DNA of 64,000 nt from Peribacillus simplex (GCF_900156045.1 NZ_FTMX01000002.1:558001-622000); one strand, 5' to 3'. Shown: positions 35,024 through 44,366, counted from the first letter of the stretch. Notes: generated by a model from the letters alone, not told the origin. Numbers and translations: made by a program.

Positions 35024-35598
35024 TCATCCTATTAAAACAATTACGAATCCTTGAAATAAACCGTTGATTCCACCAAGCAAAGCCCCAAGATATGTGATCA
35101 CCGATAATTTCTCATTAGTGATGTAATCGACCATTTCCTCAAGTCTGGACACCGAAAATGAAGAAACCTGTTCTTCCACGTTATCTCCAAATGCAGTTTT
35201 TGGAATAGCGGCTGAAAAAAGTGATTAAGTAATCGGCACCTTACTCCACGAAGACCGGGACGCCCTTTTCGACAGTGGTGTCCCGGAATTTGGCTTCAAT
35301 TCTCGAACCAGCTCTCTTCATTCCCAATTGGAACAAGCAATTGTACAGCACTTTTTTCTGTATGCAATGCTTTCTTTACTTCTGCCTTCACGAAAATTTT
35401 CATATTCTGTATAGAGGCATCATTAACATATTGCCTAATTTGCCTAATTCATCCAGCCGCTTCGGAATCAACCCTGCGGTCAACGGCAGCTGTTTCGCGA
35501 AAGAATAGATTGGTTTATAAGGTCTGAACAGCATTCTGATAGCTAAATTAGTGAAGAACCTTTACAGCGCCTACGACGGCCATAAACAGTATCTTCAC
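35024..35598 (-). pseudogene. yheB: Remnant of yheB (DUF445 membrane protein)
   Basis: Minus-strand pieces of a DUF445 gene without an intact frame. The 5' end starts GTG at 35598 after AAGGGTGAG; after a frame break it reads [18 protein letters not shown] and [16 protein letters not shown], as DUF445 proteins do. A middle piece reads KRAGSRIEAKFRDTTV then a stop. The 3' end reads VDYITNEKLSVITYLGALLG and GGINGLFQGFVIVLIG, then TGA at 35024. The total is ~575 bases against ~1130 for the intact gene, so the middle is deleted. Confidence 0.88.
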
Positions 35599-35748
35599 CC
35601 AAACTCACCCTTTAAATTTCTCCTTTAATTGCTTGAAATAAAGGCTTGATGACACCTTCTAATAATAAAAACATAGAATGTGTTATCCACATTTGCCCAT
35701 CATTTACTTATAAAAGGATATCAAACTTAGTGCAAACGGGGAATTATT

Positions 35749-37107
35749 ATGAACCTTAACCATCAGAAAGTTTTCATTACGGTAAATTCCGCAGAAACTA
35801 GAAAGAAGGCGTTACTGTTTATCGAAGAAAAACTATTTGAGGAATGGGGCCTTCAATTTGGAGAACCCTTAACGATAATGGCTGGATGCCGTTCCGTCCC
35901 GGTACTTGTCCAGCCATTCCCGTCATCCCAGCCTACTCTGAAACTTTCATATGATATGAACCAAATTTTATCCTTACCCGTTTTTTTAGATCCAATCTCC
36001 GTCTCATACCATGCGGAAGGAAGGTCAATTAAAATAGGCCCATTCTTCGCTTCACTCATGAACCAGACTCCGTTGCAAGACGGGACATTCGGCGAGATGG
36101 AAAAATTTTATCAGGAAATGAAATCATATTGTAATCAGCAGGGCATCCCCTTCTATTTAGTAAAACTGCAGTCTCTTCAAGATGGGGTTGTGGAAGGCTA
36201 CCTGCCAGGGCAAGATGGCTGGCAAACCTTGCCCCTCCCCATTCCTGATGTAATTTATAACCGGATACATTCACGCAAACTTGAGGAATCGCATTCTTTC
36301 AAGCTGTTTAAAACTGAACTGGAAGAACGGTCGATACCAATGTTCAATGGAAGGTTCCTCTCCAAACATCATGTACATGAGCTGCTAATCTTAGAAGATG
36401 AACTGTTGGCAAATTTGCCAGAGACGATCCTTTTTAACGAAAAGGAATCTTTCTTGACATTTATAGAAAAGCATTCGGTAATCTACTTTAAACCTTCAGC
36501 AGGCAGCCAAGGCAGGAATATTTGCAGATTAACGCAAGTAGCTGGAATATGGAAAATCGAGCAATCCGGACATCTTCAGAATGTACATTTTGCAGATACG
36601 GATGAAAAGTTGTACGAAACGTTAAAAAGATTTTCCAGAAAACGATCCTTCATTCTTCAAAAAGGGATTTCCCTATTCGAAATCGATCAGAGAAAAGTTG
36701 ATTTCCGTATACTTCTTCACCGGAACGATCAGCTTGAATGGAAAGTTTCATCAATGGTTGCCCGGATTGGGGACCCTGGTACTATTGTTTCCAATCTTGC
36801 ACAAGGCGGATTGATGAAAAATGGGCCGGATTTTCTAAAGGAAGCTTTTGACCTTCAGGACGCCAGCCGCATATATCAAAAGCTCGTACGGCTGGCTAAA
36901 AATACTGCCCAGGCCTTGGTCGAAAACCATGACGATTTCGGTGAGTTAGGGATCGATTTAGCACTGGATACCGATACACATCCATGGATCATCGAAGTGA
37001 ATTCAAAACCTTCGAAAAAATTTCAAGGCAACTATGAAACCTTTCGTCCATCGGTAAAATCCATCATAGATTTCATGCTTGCCCTTAACCGCGAAAAACA
37101 TCCATAA
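35749..37107 (+). CDS. yheD: YheC/YheD-family ATP-grasp spore coat protein 1
   Basis: A 452-residue protein of the YheC/D (endospore coat-associated) ATP-grasp family, the size of B. subtilis YheD. An N-terminal domain of ~200 residues contains PDVIYNRIHSRK. The ATP-grasp core has KPSAGSQGRNI (~residue 247), DFRILLHRND and IIEVNSKPSKKF near the end (E-x-N metal motif). It probably ligates or modifies a spore component, but the reaction is unknown. It is first of four tandem paralogues; the next start is 16 bases downstream. Confidence 0.88.
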   Translation: MNLNHQKVFITVNSAETRKKALLFIEEKLFEEWGLQFGEPLTIMAGCRSVPVLVQPFPSSQPTLKLSYDMNQILSLPVFLDPISVSYHAEGRSIKIGPFFASLMNQTPLQDGTFGEMEKFYQEMKSYCNQQGIPFYLVKLQSLQDGVVEGYLPGQDGWQTLPLPIPDVIYNRIHSRKLEESHSFKLFKTELEERSIPMFNGRFLSKHHVHELLILEDELLANLPETILFNEKESFLTFIEKHSVIYFKPSAGSQGRNICRLTQVAGIWKIEQSGHLQNVHFADTDEKLYETLKRFSRKRSFILQKGISLFEIDQRKVDFRILLHRNDQLEWKVSSMVARIGDPGTIVSNLAQGGLMKNGPDFLKEAFDLQDASRIYQKLVRLAKNTAQALVENHDDFGELGIDLALDTDTHPWIIEVNSKPSKKFQGNYETFRPSVKSIIDFMLALNREKHP

Positions 37108-37123
37108 AAGGAGTTGCTAGCTC

Positions 37124-38194
37124 GTGTTAATAGGATTAATGGCCGCGTCGGATACACATGAAAACAACTACTTCACCGAAATAGCCAAAACCGCTAAATC
37201 ATTTAATATGAAAGTTTGTAAATTCTCACCTGAAAATATTGATATGGATCTGAAAAAAGTGCGCGGCGAGCGTTTTGATGCCGAGAATGAAACTTGGATT
37301 GCCACATCTTTTGATTTACCTGATTTTGTATATGATCGCTGTTTTCACGGATTAGTCCGTGAGTCAACGGAAACGCGGCACAAAATCGATTGGTTAAAAG
37401 ATAACTCGAATTTCTTAGGGCTGGGCCTTCCTGGTAAGTGGGAAGTGTACCAAATCCTAAAAAATCATCCACACCTGCAGGCATTCTTTCCAGAGACCTT
37501 ACAAGTGACGACACCTGAAGATATTACCGCTCAGTTGGAACGCCTGGATAAAATCATCATCAAACCTGAATTCGGTGCAGGCGGTACAGGAATCTATCTC
37601 CTTTCAAAAACCGAAGATGGCACTTTGGTATCGATGACGAAAAAGGGCACCAAATATGACCGCCCATTCTCCTCCAAATCTCAGCTTAACAAATGGCTGC
37701 AGCATTTATTAAATCGATATCGTTACCTTTGCCAGCCATATTTGGAACTTTGCAACCAAAATAACGAGCCATTCGATTTACGGATTTTCCTTCAAAAAAA
37801 CGAGAAGAATCAATGGATGGAACGGGGCCGCGGAATTCGTACAGGACAAAAAGACGCAATTACTTCAAATCTTGCCACAGGCGGGGAAGCCATTTCATTG
37901 GAGACTTTCAACAAAAGAAACCCGGAAACGATTTCAATTGCTGTCGAACAAAAGATTCAGCATATCCTTCGCACCCTGCCCGTAGAAACCGAAGCTGTCT
38001 TTGAAAGATTATTCGAATTGGGGATTGATTTAGGCATCGATAAAAAAGGCCAATTATGGATCATGGACATTAACTCGAAGCCCGGAAGGAAAATCATCCA
38101 GGCACTACAGCCGGAGACCATGAAGGATATTCATCGCGCACCGTTTCAATATAGCCAGTATTTAGCCGAACATCTTCAGAAAGCAGGTGAATAG
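37124..38194 (+). CDS. yheC: YheC/YheD-family ATP-grasp spore coat protein 2
   Basis: A 356-residue paralogue, close to B. subtilis YheC in size and lacking the N-terminal domain of its neighbours. It has DFVYDRCFHGLV, then KPEFGAGGTGIYLL, PFDLRIFLQKN and IMDINSKPGRKII (Asp in place of Glu in the E-x-N motif). The start is GTG at 37124 with AAAGGAG upstream. The product probably works in the mother cell on the spore surface; no substrate is known. It is three bases from the next gene. Confidence 0.85.
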   Translation: MLIGLMAASDTHENNYFTEIAKTAKSFNMKVCKFSPENIDMDLKKVRGERFDAENETWIATSFDLPDFVYDRCFHGLVRESTETRHKIDWLKDNSNFLGLGLPGKWEVYQILKNHPHLQAFFPETLQVTTPEDITAQLERLDKIIIKPEFGAGGTGIYLLSKTEDGTLVSMTKKGTKYDRPFSSKSQLNKWLQHLLNRYRYLCQPYLELCNQNNEPFDLRIFLQKNEKNQWMERGRGIRTGQKDAITSNLATGGEAISLETFNKRNPETISIAVEQKIQHILRTLPVETEAVFERLFELGIDLGIDKKGQLWIMDINSKPGRKIIQALQPETMKDIHRAPFQYSQYLAEHLQKAGE

Positions 38195-38197
38195 AAA

Positions 38198-39565
38198 GTG
38201 AGAAAGACTTATCCTGCCGAAATTGCCGCTATCCCTGGCAATGTTCTCTACTACCCTTCAGAGCTTGGAGATTTGGCAGAGATTGAATTAATTTATTTCG
38301 GACGGCATTCATGTCCTGCCATCGCCAAACAAAACCCAGACGTCAAACAGTCAATCGTCCTATCGGAAAGTCTTGCGGAATCACTAATATTCAATCATAC
38401 CGATATTCCCCTTCATTTATTCATTTACGGCAAGAGCATCCATATCGGACCGCTTGTCGGAATATTTTCCTCAGGCTTCACTGGCGTTTCAAACAAACCA
38501 TTAGGGGAGAGATCGGAATTTTTCGCAAAACTCCTTTCGCTTAGCAGGACCACTGGCTGTATCCCCTTTGTTTTTGGAGAGAATGTAATCAATTGGGATG
38601 AGGAGACAATCAAAGGCTATGTGTTTGATAACGATTTCTGGCACATTAATGAATTTCCTTTTCCTAATGTCATCTATGACCGTCTCCCGAATCGGTTGAC
38701 GGAAAACCGCGATGGACCTAAAGAAGTGAAGCAGAAATTTCAAAAAAAATATACCATACCATGGTATAATCCTGGATTTTTCAATAAATGGGATGTAAAT
38801 GAAAGGCTATGCGCAGATGAGCGGGCACTGCCTTATTTGCCGGAAACGTATCCATTTCAATCCATGTCCGTGGTGGAAACCCTTCTTTCCCATTACCGGC
38901 AAGTTTATATAAAGCCCATTCACGGCAGCCTCGGTCTAGGGATTCACCAAATTCTTTATGATAAGCATAAGGATGTTTACTATTGTCGCTATACAAATGA
39001 AGCAAAAGAAAATAAACTGCAAAAATTTCCTACATTGGAATCCATCGTTAAACATATTTTTCACGACCGACCGCTTGAGAATCTTATCGTGCAGCAGGGC
39101 ATCCCATTAATTCGATTTAAAAAACGTCCAGTGGATTTCCGGGTCCACACGAACAAGGACAGTAATGGAAAATGGCAGGTAACCGCGATTGCCGCAAAAA
39201 TCGCCGGCGCCGGCAGTGTCACGACCCATATTAAAAGCGGGGGTGTCATCAAAACGGTTGCCGAACTGTATGGAGATGACGATGAGGCGAAAGAAGTCGA
39301 ACGAAAGCTATCGGAAGCCGCGCTGATTTTAAGTGACAGTATTGAAAAGAACTTGGACGGTATCATTGCAGAAATAGGATTTGATTTTGGATTGGATAAA
39401 AAAGGGCAGGTTTGGATGTTTGAAGCCAATTCCAAACCTGGACGTTCCATATTCGCCCATCCAAAACTCAAGGATTTCGAATTGCTGACCAGAAAACTAA
39501 GCCTTGATTATGCCATTTATCTTACGGAACAGACGATCACGAAATCAATCAGTGTGCCGCGATGA
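38198..39565 (+). CDS. YheC/YheD-family ATP-grasp spore coat protein 3
   Basis: A 455-residue paralogue with the full N-terminal domain, like YheD. Motifs: NVIYDRLPNRLTENRDG, KPIHGSLGLGIHQI, PVDFRVHTNKD and MFEANSKPGRSIF. The GTG start at 38198 follows AGGTGA, which overlaps the previous stop region. B. subtilis has only two such genes at this place, so this one and the next are additional copies. Confidence 0.87.
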   Translation: MRKTYPAEIAAIPGNVLYYPSELGDLAEIELIYFGRHSCPAIAKQNPDVKQSIVLSESLAESLIFNHTDIPLHLFIYGKSIHIGPLVGIFSSGFTGVSNKPLGERSEFFAKLLSLSRTTGCIPFVFGENVINWDEETIKGYVFDNDFWHINEFPFPNVIYDRLPNRLTENRDGPKEVKQKFQKKYTIPWYNPGFFNKWDVNERLCADERALPYLPETYPFQSMSVVETLLSHYRQVYIKPIHGSLGLGIHQILYDKHKDVYYCRYTNEAKENKLQKFPTLESIVKHIFHDRPLENLIVQQGIPLIRFKKRPVDFRVHTNKDSNGKWQVTAIAAKIAGAGSVTTHIKSGGVIKTVAELYGDDDEAKEVERKLSEAALILSDSIEKNLDGIIAEIGFDFGLDKKGQVWMFEANSKPGRSIFAHPKLKDFELLTRKLSLDYAIYLTEQTITKSISVPR

Positions 39566-40758
39566 ACATTTTTTACGATAGCCCCACTGAAAATTGGTAC
39601 CACAATCATGAGAATGCTGAACTTATCGCAGGCTCTGCCGAAGAGGAAATCAGCTATAAAAAGGAACATTCGAATCAACCCCTAATTCCAATCACGATAT
39701 ATCCGGGTAACCGGATGCTCACCATCGGAATTTTAACTGTATCCAATCCCAAAAAGGAATCAGGTTTGGGTGGAAACCTGACCCTTTTTCGGGACCTATC
39801 ATTATATTTATTAAAACATGGAATATTGGCATATGTATTCACAGGAAATGCCCTTCATCCCGATTCGTTGAGAGGGTATGTTTTTTCCTCCATTTCAAAC
39901 AAGTGGATCGAATGTAAAGTACCCTTCCCTGACATCGTCTATAACCGTATCCCCTCTAGGAGCTATGAGGCGTCAGAGGAATTCCAACATCTTATCACAC
40001 ACTTTAAAGATTACCGAATGAATCTATTCAACCCCTGTTTTATAGATAAATATGTAATGTTCGAAGCATTAAATGAAGATGGATTCCTCACAAAACACCT
40101 TCCGCCCACAGCGGTCTTACGAAACAGCGATTGCCTTTATGCATTCCTGGAGACCTACAGGCATATATACCTTAAACCCTGCAAAGGAAGCCAAGGGAAG
40201 GGCATTTATACCATAATCAAAAATGATGATGATACACTATTGTTCAATAGCTTGAAGCATAGTGAGCCTTTCCCGGATTTCGCATCATTCTGGGAAACAA
40301 AAAAAAGGGATTTATTAAAAAGGAGCTATCTTGCTCAACAGGCGATCAGACCAAAAAAACTTTTTGGACATCGTTATGATTACCGGATTCTCGTCCATTA
40401 TGAAAAAGGTTTTTATAAAGTGACCGGCAAAGCGGTAAGGATGTCACAAACTCAGGAAATCACCACCCACACTCCCCGAGGGGGTAAGCTTTTTCCTTAT
40501 CAAGACCTGCAATCAAGAAGCCTGAATCAAAAATTAGCGAATATCGCCCAAAAATGCGGAGAGATACTATCGAAAAAAATTGGATTTCTCGGAGAGTTTT
40601 CCATTGATATAGGTGAAGACGAATCGGGCTCGCTCTTCATATATGAAGTGAACTCAAAGCCCATGCAATTCGATGAGGTGGAAATTGAAACAAACAGGCT
40701 TTTGCATTTAAAAAATCTTTTCATTGAATTAACTTTTCCCAACCTGACAATAAAATAA
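39562..40758 (+). CDS. YheC/YheD-family ATP-grasp spore coat protein 4
   Basis: A 398-residue paralogue. Its start overlaps the previous stop as ATGA, so it is translationally coupled. It has PDIVYNRIPSRSYEA, KPCKGSQGKGIYTI, DYRILVHYEKG and IYEVNSKPMQFDEVEIE, the last departing from the usual SKPGR. It ends 64 bases before yheE. Function as for the others: ATP-dependent ligase-like, spore-associated by family, unproven. Confidence 0.87.
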   Translation: MNIFYDSPTENWYHNHENAELIAGSAEEEISYKKEHSNQPLIPITIYPGNRMLTIGILTVSNPKKESGLGGNLTLFRDLSLYLLKHGILAYVFTGNALHPDSLRGYVFSSISNKWIECKVPFPDIVYNRIPSRSYEASEEFQHLITHFKDYRMNLFNPCFIDKYVMFEALNEDGFLTKHLPPTAVLRNSDCLYAFLETYRHIYLKPCKGSQGKGIYTIIKNDDDTLLFNSLKHSEPFPDFASFWETKKRDLLKRSYLAQQAIRPKKLFGHRYDYRILVHYEKGFYKVTGKAVRMSQTQEITTHTPRGGKLFPYQDLQSRSLNQKLANIAQKCGEILSKKIGFLGEFSIDIGEDESGSLFIYEVNSKPMQFDEVEIETNRLLHLKNLFIELTFPNLTIK

Positions 40759-40821
40759 CACCTCCAGCTGCCGTTTTCCATTATACTTAAATGAGAAACT
40801 GTATATATGGAGGTAATACAT

Positions 40822-41025
40822 ATGATCACTCATTTTCAATGGGCACCATTGCATAAAAATCTGCCAGGATGGAGAATTTCCTTTTATTTCAACAAGCAGG
40901 CAGTCCAAGCCTTGTATCATAAAGATGGATCCATCGAGTGGACAGCCAACCCGCCTTCCGAAACAGATGAAACCAAACTCAAAAGCATGATACATGATTT
41001 AATGATCTTCCATGTATATGAATGA
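40822..41025 (+). CDS. yheE: YheE family protein
   Basis: A 67-residue soluble protein starting MITHFQWAPLHKNLPGW, matching B. subtilis YheE (72 aa), which also follows yheC/yheD. GGAGGTAATACAT precedes the ATG. Function unknown. The family is found next to YheC/D proteins, which suggests a shared sporulation role. Confidence 0.88.
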   Translation: MITHFQWAPLHKNLPGWRISFYFNKQAVQALYHKDGSIEWTANPPSETDETKLKSMIHDLMIFHVYE

Positions 41026-41068
41026 ACCCTCTTTACATTCATGAAATCCCTAAACAGAATAAAAAAAA

Positions 41069-41101
41069 CTCCTTTGCCTAAACTAAAGAAAAGGCTAGGA
41101 G
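41069..41101 (-). terminator. minus-strand hairpin over the next gene's ribosome site
   Basis: CTCCT (41069-41073) and GCCT (41076-41079) pair with AGGC (41092-41095) and AGGAG (41097-41101). On the minus strand the stem is followed by eight T, a proper terminator for leftward transcription. On the plus strand it would cover the AGGAGGG ribosome site of the gene at 41111. Confidence 0.65.
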
Positions 41102-41110
41102 GGATTAATT

Positions 41111-41299
41111 TTGGATAAAGAAAAAATGACATTTTTGAAGGATACCGAATATGATGGCAAGGACTCCGTTTACCTGGATATCGACCGTATCATCAATGAA
41201 GGAATGGCGGGCGGAAATGTGTATGAAGTAGCTAACCTTCAGAACATCGAAGAAGCACATGACTTTTATGATGAAACAGATCCCAACGAAAATAAATAA
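41111..41299 (+). CDS. Small acidic protein, 62 aa, unknown function
   Basis: A 62-residue, strongly acidic soluble protein (MDKEKMTFLKDTEYDGKD at the start; FYDETDPNENK at the end) with a TTG start at 41111 after TAGGAGGG. I do not recognise the family. Its stop lies in a short AAAT tandem array (41287-41311). A hairpin at 41319-41344 can end the transcript. Confidence 0.65.
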   Translation: MDKEKMTFLKDTEYDGKDSVYLDIDRIINEGMAGGNVYEVANLQNIEEAHDFYDETDPNENK

Positions 41300-41311
41300 A
41301 TAAATAAATAA
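41287..41311. repeat. AAAT microsatellite
   Basis: Five to six AAAT units spanning the stop codon of the 62-aa gene and the following bases. Length changes would not alter the protein, since TAA recurs in frame at once. Confidence 0.85.
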
Positions 41312-41318
41312 ATTATGT

Positions 41319-41344
41319 GGGCTCTCTTATGGAGAGCTCTCCTT
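41319..41344 (+). terminator. terminator after the 62-aa gene
   Basis: GGGCTCTC / GAGAGCTC around TTATG, then CTCCTTTATT. Imperfect T run. Confidence 0.55.
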
Positions 41345-41401
41345 TATTACTTATCCCGTTCATCTCCCGCTTGCACTGCATTCCCCCCTAACGGATAACA
41401 T

Positions 41402-42226
41402 TCAAGTAGTTCCATTCTCCCTCGCACTTAAAATATTTTCATTTAATATCGATGTAATGATATGCTCTGAATCCCATTCATGCCCAGATATCTCGATAAG
41501 AGGATATTGATTCGGTAAAACGACCTGCTGGATTTCATGAACGGTCAGCCCTTGAGAATGTAAGCGTAAAATTTCACCTTGAAGGTTTTCCAAATAATCT
41601 AGCTTTTTCCGAAACATGTCCTTCCCATCAGGGACATGCCCAGCATGGCAGCAAAACACTTCACCGAAGTCATATTGAAGTAATCTTTTTATGGAATCGA
41701 TGATGACCGGGACGGACTCTTCCCGTAAGACAAGCTTTGTTTTTGGTGTTACGAAAAGGTCTCCTGAAAAGAGCATGCCATTATTGTGATTCAAATACAC
41801 CATATGGTCCTTTGCATGACCAGGGGTAAAAATCGGCTCCCAAGTCTGGGTGCGTGAATGAATGGCCTTTCCTACCGGCTCAGCTTTAAAGGCGTCCCTC
41901 TTTCCCCAGAAAATTTTACGATATTCAGGATATACAGCATCCTTTGCACAAACCTCAACCGACATCGGGTGAATGAAAAGCGGGACCTTTTTATGTTCCT
42001 GTATCCATGCAGCGCCCCCGGTATGGTCTTCATGATAGTGAGTCAGGGCCACTGAGTCGAAGTTTGCGGACTCATAGAATGGAATAAGCTCTTCCAATAA
42101 AATCTGTGCGCCAGTATCTATCAATAGGCCATCCGTTAAAAAGACATAAACACTCATCCCCGATTTATTCCCGCCAGGAGTCCCGTTCACACAAACCACA
42201 TCATTAATCGTGTTAATCTCTATCAT
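41402..42226 (-). CDS. MBL-fold metallo-hydrolase
   Basis: A 274-residue metallo-beta-lactamase-fold protein. The metal motif THYHEDHTGG (~residues 61-70), then TPGHAKDHMVYL, LFSGDLFV and VFCCHAGH form a complete glyoxalase-II/lactonase-type active site. No signal peptide. The C-terminal third is a helical domain. The substrate is unknown; hydrolysis of a thioester or lactone is likely. GGGGAGG precedes the ATG. Single gene, divergent from metNPQ. Confidence 0.88.
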   Translation of the reverse strand: MIEINTINDVVCVNGTPGGNKSGMSVYVFLTDGLLIDTGAQILLEELIPFYESANFDSVALTHYHEDHTGGAAWIQEHKKVPLFIHPMSVEVCAKDAVYPEYRKIFWGKRDAFKAEPVGKAIHSRTQTWEPIFTPGHAKDHMVYLNHNNGMLFSGDLFVTPKTKLVLREESVPVIIDSIKRLLQYDFGEVFCCHAGHVPDGKDMFRKKLDYLENLQGEILRLHSQGLTVHEIQQVVLPNQYPLIEISGHEWDSEHIITSILNENILSARENGTT

Positions 42227-42450
42227 TCATTTGCCTCCCCATCATTACACAGAAATAGTTTCATCTTCCTTTTTTTAACTTTACTATAATAAATGTATTA
42301 CCACTTCACCTTTTTGACAAGGGAATTTTGGAATAATTAACCTGGACATAAATGCTAGATTATTGCATAATAGCCCTTTTTTCAAGAATCATTTTAACGA
42401 ACCGTCCTAAATTTTATTAACAAAAAATCATCCCAAAATCACGGAAACGA

Positions 42451-42479
42451 TTGACATTGGTGAATATTACAAATAATAT
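42451..42479 (+). promoter_or_regulatory. SigA promoter of the metNPQ operon
   Basis: TTGACA (42451-42456), 17-base spacer, TAATAT (42474-42479), just upstream of the SAM riboswitch. Confidence 0.8.
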
Positions 42480-42523
42480 AGATTATATTAGAAAAACTTG
42501 AAATATTCTAAAATAATAATTTA

Positions 42524-42675
42524 CTTATCAAGAGTGACGGAGGGATCAGGCCCTGCGATGTCCGGCAACCTCCCTTAGGGAACGGTGCCACTTCCTGCAG
42601 AATGATTGCATTCTGAAAGATAAGACGAGATATAATTTCGCTGCCTCTTTCTGAATGATAGAGGCAGTTTTTTTA
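42524..42675 (+). promoter_or_regulatory. SAM-I riboswitch (S-box) with terminator, metNPQ leader
   Basis: The aptamer runs 42524-42624, closing with CTTATCA / GATAAG, with the conserved AGAGTGACGGAGGGA, CGATGTCCGGCAACC and GGTGCCA elements of class SAM-I. The expression platform is a terminator, CTGCCTC / GAGGCAG then T8, at 42641-42675. S-adenosylmethionine should stop transcription of the methionine uptake genes. Confidence 0.96.
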
Positions 42676-42694
42676 TGTTTAAGGGGGAAAGCTC

Positions 42695-43711
42695 ATGATT
42701 GAAATCCGTTCAGTCCGAAAGGAATACGTCTCGAAGAAAAACCGAGTTATCGGAGTGGATAACATATCTTTAACCATTCAAACTGGCGAAGTGTATGGAA
42801 TTGTCGGCTACAGTGGAGCTGGAAAAAGCTCATTACTCCGCTGCTTGAATTTGCTTGAACGTCCGACAGGTGGAAATATCATCATCGACGGCATTGATTT
42901 AACCTCTTTATCAAGTAAAGAGCTTCGTAAACAACGCCAAAAAATCGGAATGATATTCCAACACTTTTCACTGGTCAGTTCAAAAACCGTCTATGAAAAT
43001 GTAGCTTTCGCCTTAAAGGCCGCGCATCGATCGAAGGATGACATCAGGTTACGTGTATTGGAGTTGTTGGAAATCGTAGGGCTCAGTGATAAGAAAGATG
43101 TCTATCCGGCGCAGCTTAGCGGTGGACAGAAGCAACGGGTAGGCATAGCCCGTGCCTTGGCAAATGACCCCACTGTCCTATTATGTGATGAAGCGACTTC
43201 AGCCCTTGATCCAACAACTACAAAAGCGATTTTACAATTATTGAAAAAGATAAGCAGTAAGCTTGGCATCACCATCGTGTTGATTACACATGAAATGGAA
43301 GTGGTCAAAGAACTATGCCACCGTGTCGCCGTCATGCAGGATGGCCGTGTAATTGAAGAAGGTCCCGTTTATGAAATATTTTCACAGCCTAAGCAGGAGT
43401 TAACGAGGCAATTCATTGGCAGTGTGCTGGATTTCGAACTTCCTCCGCACTTGATTGAAGAAAGTAAAGGTACGATCATTAAAATTCAATTCGAAGGGCA
43501 AACCGCCGGTGAGTCGATCCTTTCGGATGCTCTCCAATCCCATTCAGTAAAGGGTAATATTTTACACGGTAAAATCGAGTATATCCAGGATGTCCCTTTA
43601 GGCATTTTAATCATCGAGTTAATAGGCGATGCCGCTCAAACTCATTCGGCATTGCAATATATTAAAAATCGTTCCAGTTCTGTGGAGGTGTTAAAACATG
43701 TCACTGCTTGA
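42695..43711 (+). CDS. metN: Methionine ABC transporter ATP-binding protein
   Basis: A 338-residue ATPase of the D/L-methionine importer. Walker A is GYSGAGKSS, signature LSGGQKQRVG, Walker B VLLCDEATSALD. The C-terminal ~90 residues form the NIL regulatory domain, which binds methionine in MetN proteins. GGGGGAAA precedes the ATG. The 3' end overlaps the permease gene by 14 bases. Confidence 0.96.
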   Translation: MIEIRSVRKEYVSKKNRVIGVDNISLTIQTGEVYGIVGYSGAGKSSLLRCLNLLERPTGGNIIIDGIDLTSLSSKELRKQRQKIGMIFQHFSLVSSKTVYENVAFALKAAHRSKDDIRLRVLELLEIVGLSDKKDVYPAQLSGGQKQRVGIARALANDPTVLLCDEATSALDPTTTKAILQLLKKISSKLGITIVLITHEMEVVKELCHRVAVMQDGRVIEEGPVYEIFSQPKQELTRQFIGSVLDFELPPHLIEESKGTIIKIQFEGQTAGESILSDALQSHSVKGNILHGKIEYIQDVPLGILIIELIGDAAQTHSALQYIKNRSSSVEVLKHVTA

Positions 43712-44366
43712 TTCCATCTTCAATATTTTACCTGATCTTAATAAAGCCTTTCTTGAAACGATTTATATGGTCGGCGTTTCCCTTGCAGTAGCCCTGCTGA
43801 TTGGTTTACCGCTTGGGGTATTGCTGTTCACGACAACAAGGAATTTATTTTTTGAAAATAGTATCGTGAATCGATCTCTAGGATTCGCAGTCAATATTGT
43901 ACGTTCAATCCCGTTCATCATTCTCTTGGTCGCCCTCCTTCCTTTAACGGATCTTCTAACTGGATCGACGATTGGGCCGAAAGCGGCTTCTGTATCCCTG
44001 TCTGTGTCAGCAATACCTTTTTTTGCAAGGATCGTTGAAACGGCATTACGTGAAATAGACAGAGGTGTGATTGAAGCTGCAATTGCCGTAGGTGCCACTC
44101 CTTGGATGATCATTAAGGATGTACTTCTTCCAGAGGCAAAACCGGGTATCATTCAAGGACTGACTTTAACGACCATTTCACTTATCGGTTACTCAGCAAT
44201 GGCAGGGACAATCGGCGGAGGCGGAATTGGCGACCTGGCCATCCGGTACGGTTATTACCGTTATGACAACACAGTCATGATCACGACGATCGTCGTGCTG
44301 ATCTGCCTTGTGCAAATCATTCAAATGGTTGGTGACAAAGCCTCATACATAGTTAACAAACGATAG
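43698..44366 (+). CDS. metP: Methionine ABC transporter permease (MetP, called MetI in E. coli)
   Basis: A 222-residue inner-membrane permease with five spans and the EAA loop EAAIAVGATPWMIIKDVLLPEA that contacts MetN. It starts inside the metN frame, with GGAGGTG upstream. The middle gene of metN-metP-metQ under one riboswitch. In B. subtilis this is MetP; the name MetI is avoided here because the transsulfuration gene at 51670 bears that symbol. Confidence 0.95.
   Translation: MSLLDSIFNILPDLNKAFLETIYMVGVSLAVALLIGLPLGVLLFTTTRNLFFENSIVNRSLGFAVNIVRSIPFIILLVALLPLTDLLTGSTIGPKAASVSLSVSAIPFFARIVETALREIDRGVIEAAIAVGATPWMIIKDVLLPEAKPGIIQGLTLTTISLIGYSAMAGTIGGGGIGDLAIRYGYYRYDNTVMITTIVVLICLVQIIQMVGDKASYIVNKR

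Noticed and set aside
35275..35508. 77-codon plus-strand frame
   Set aside because: Antisense to the yheB remnant, whose minus-strand pieces match DUF445.
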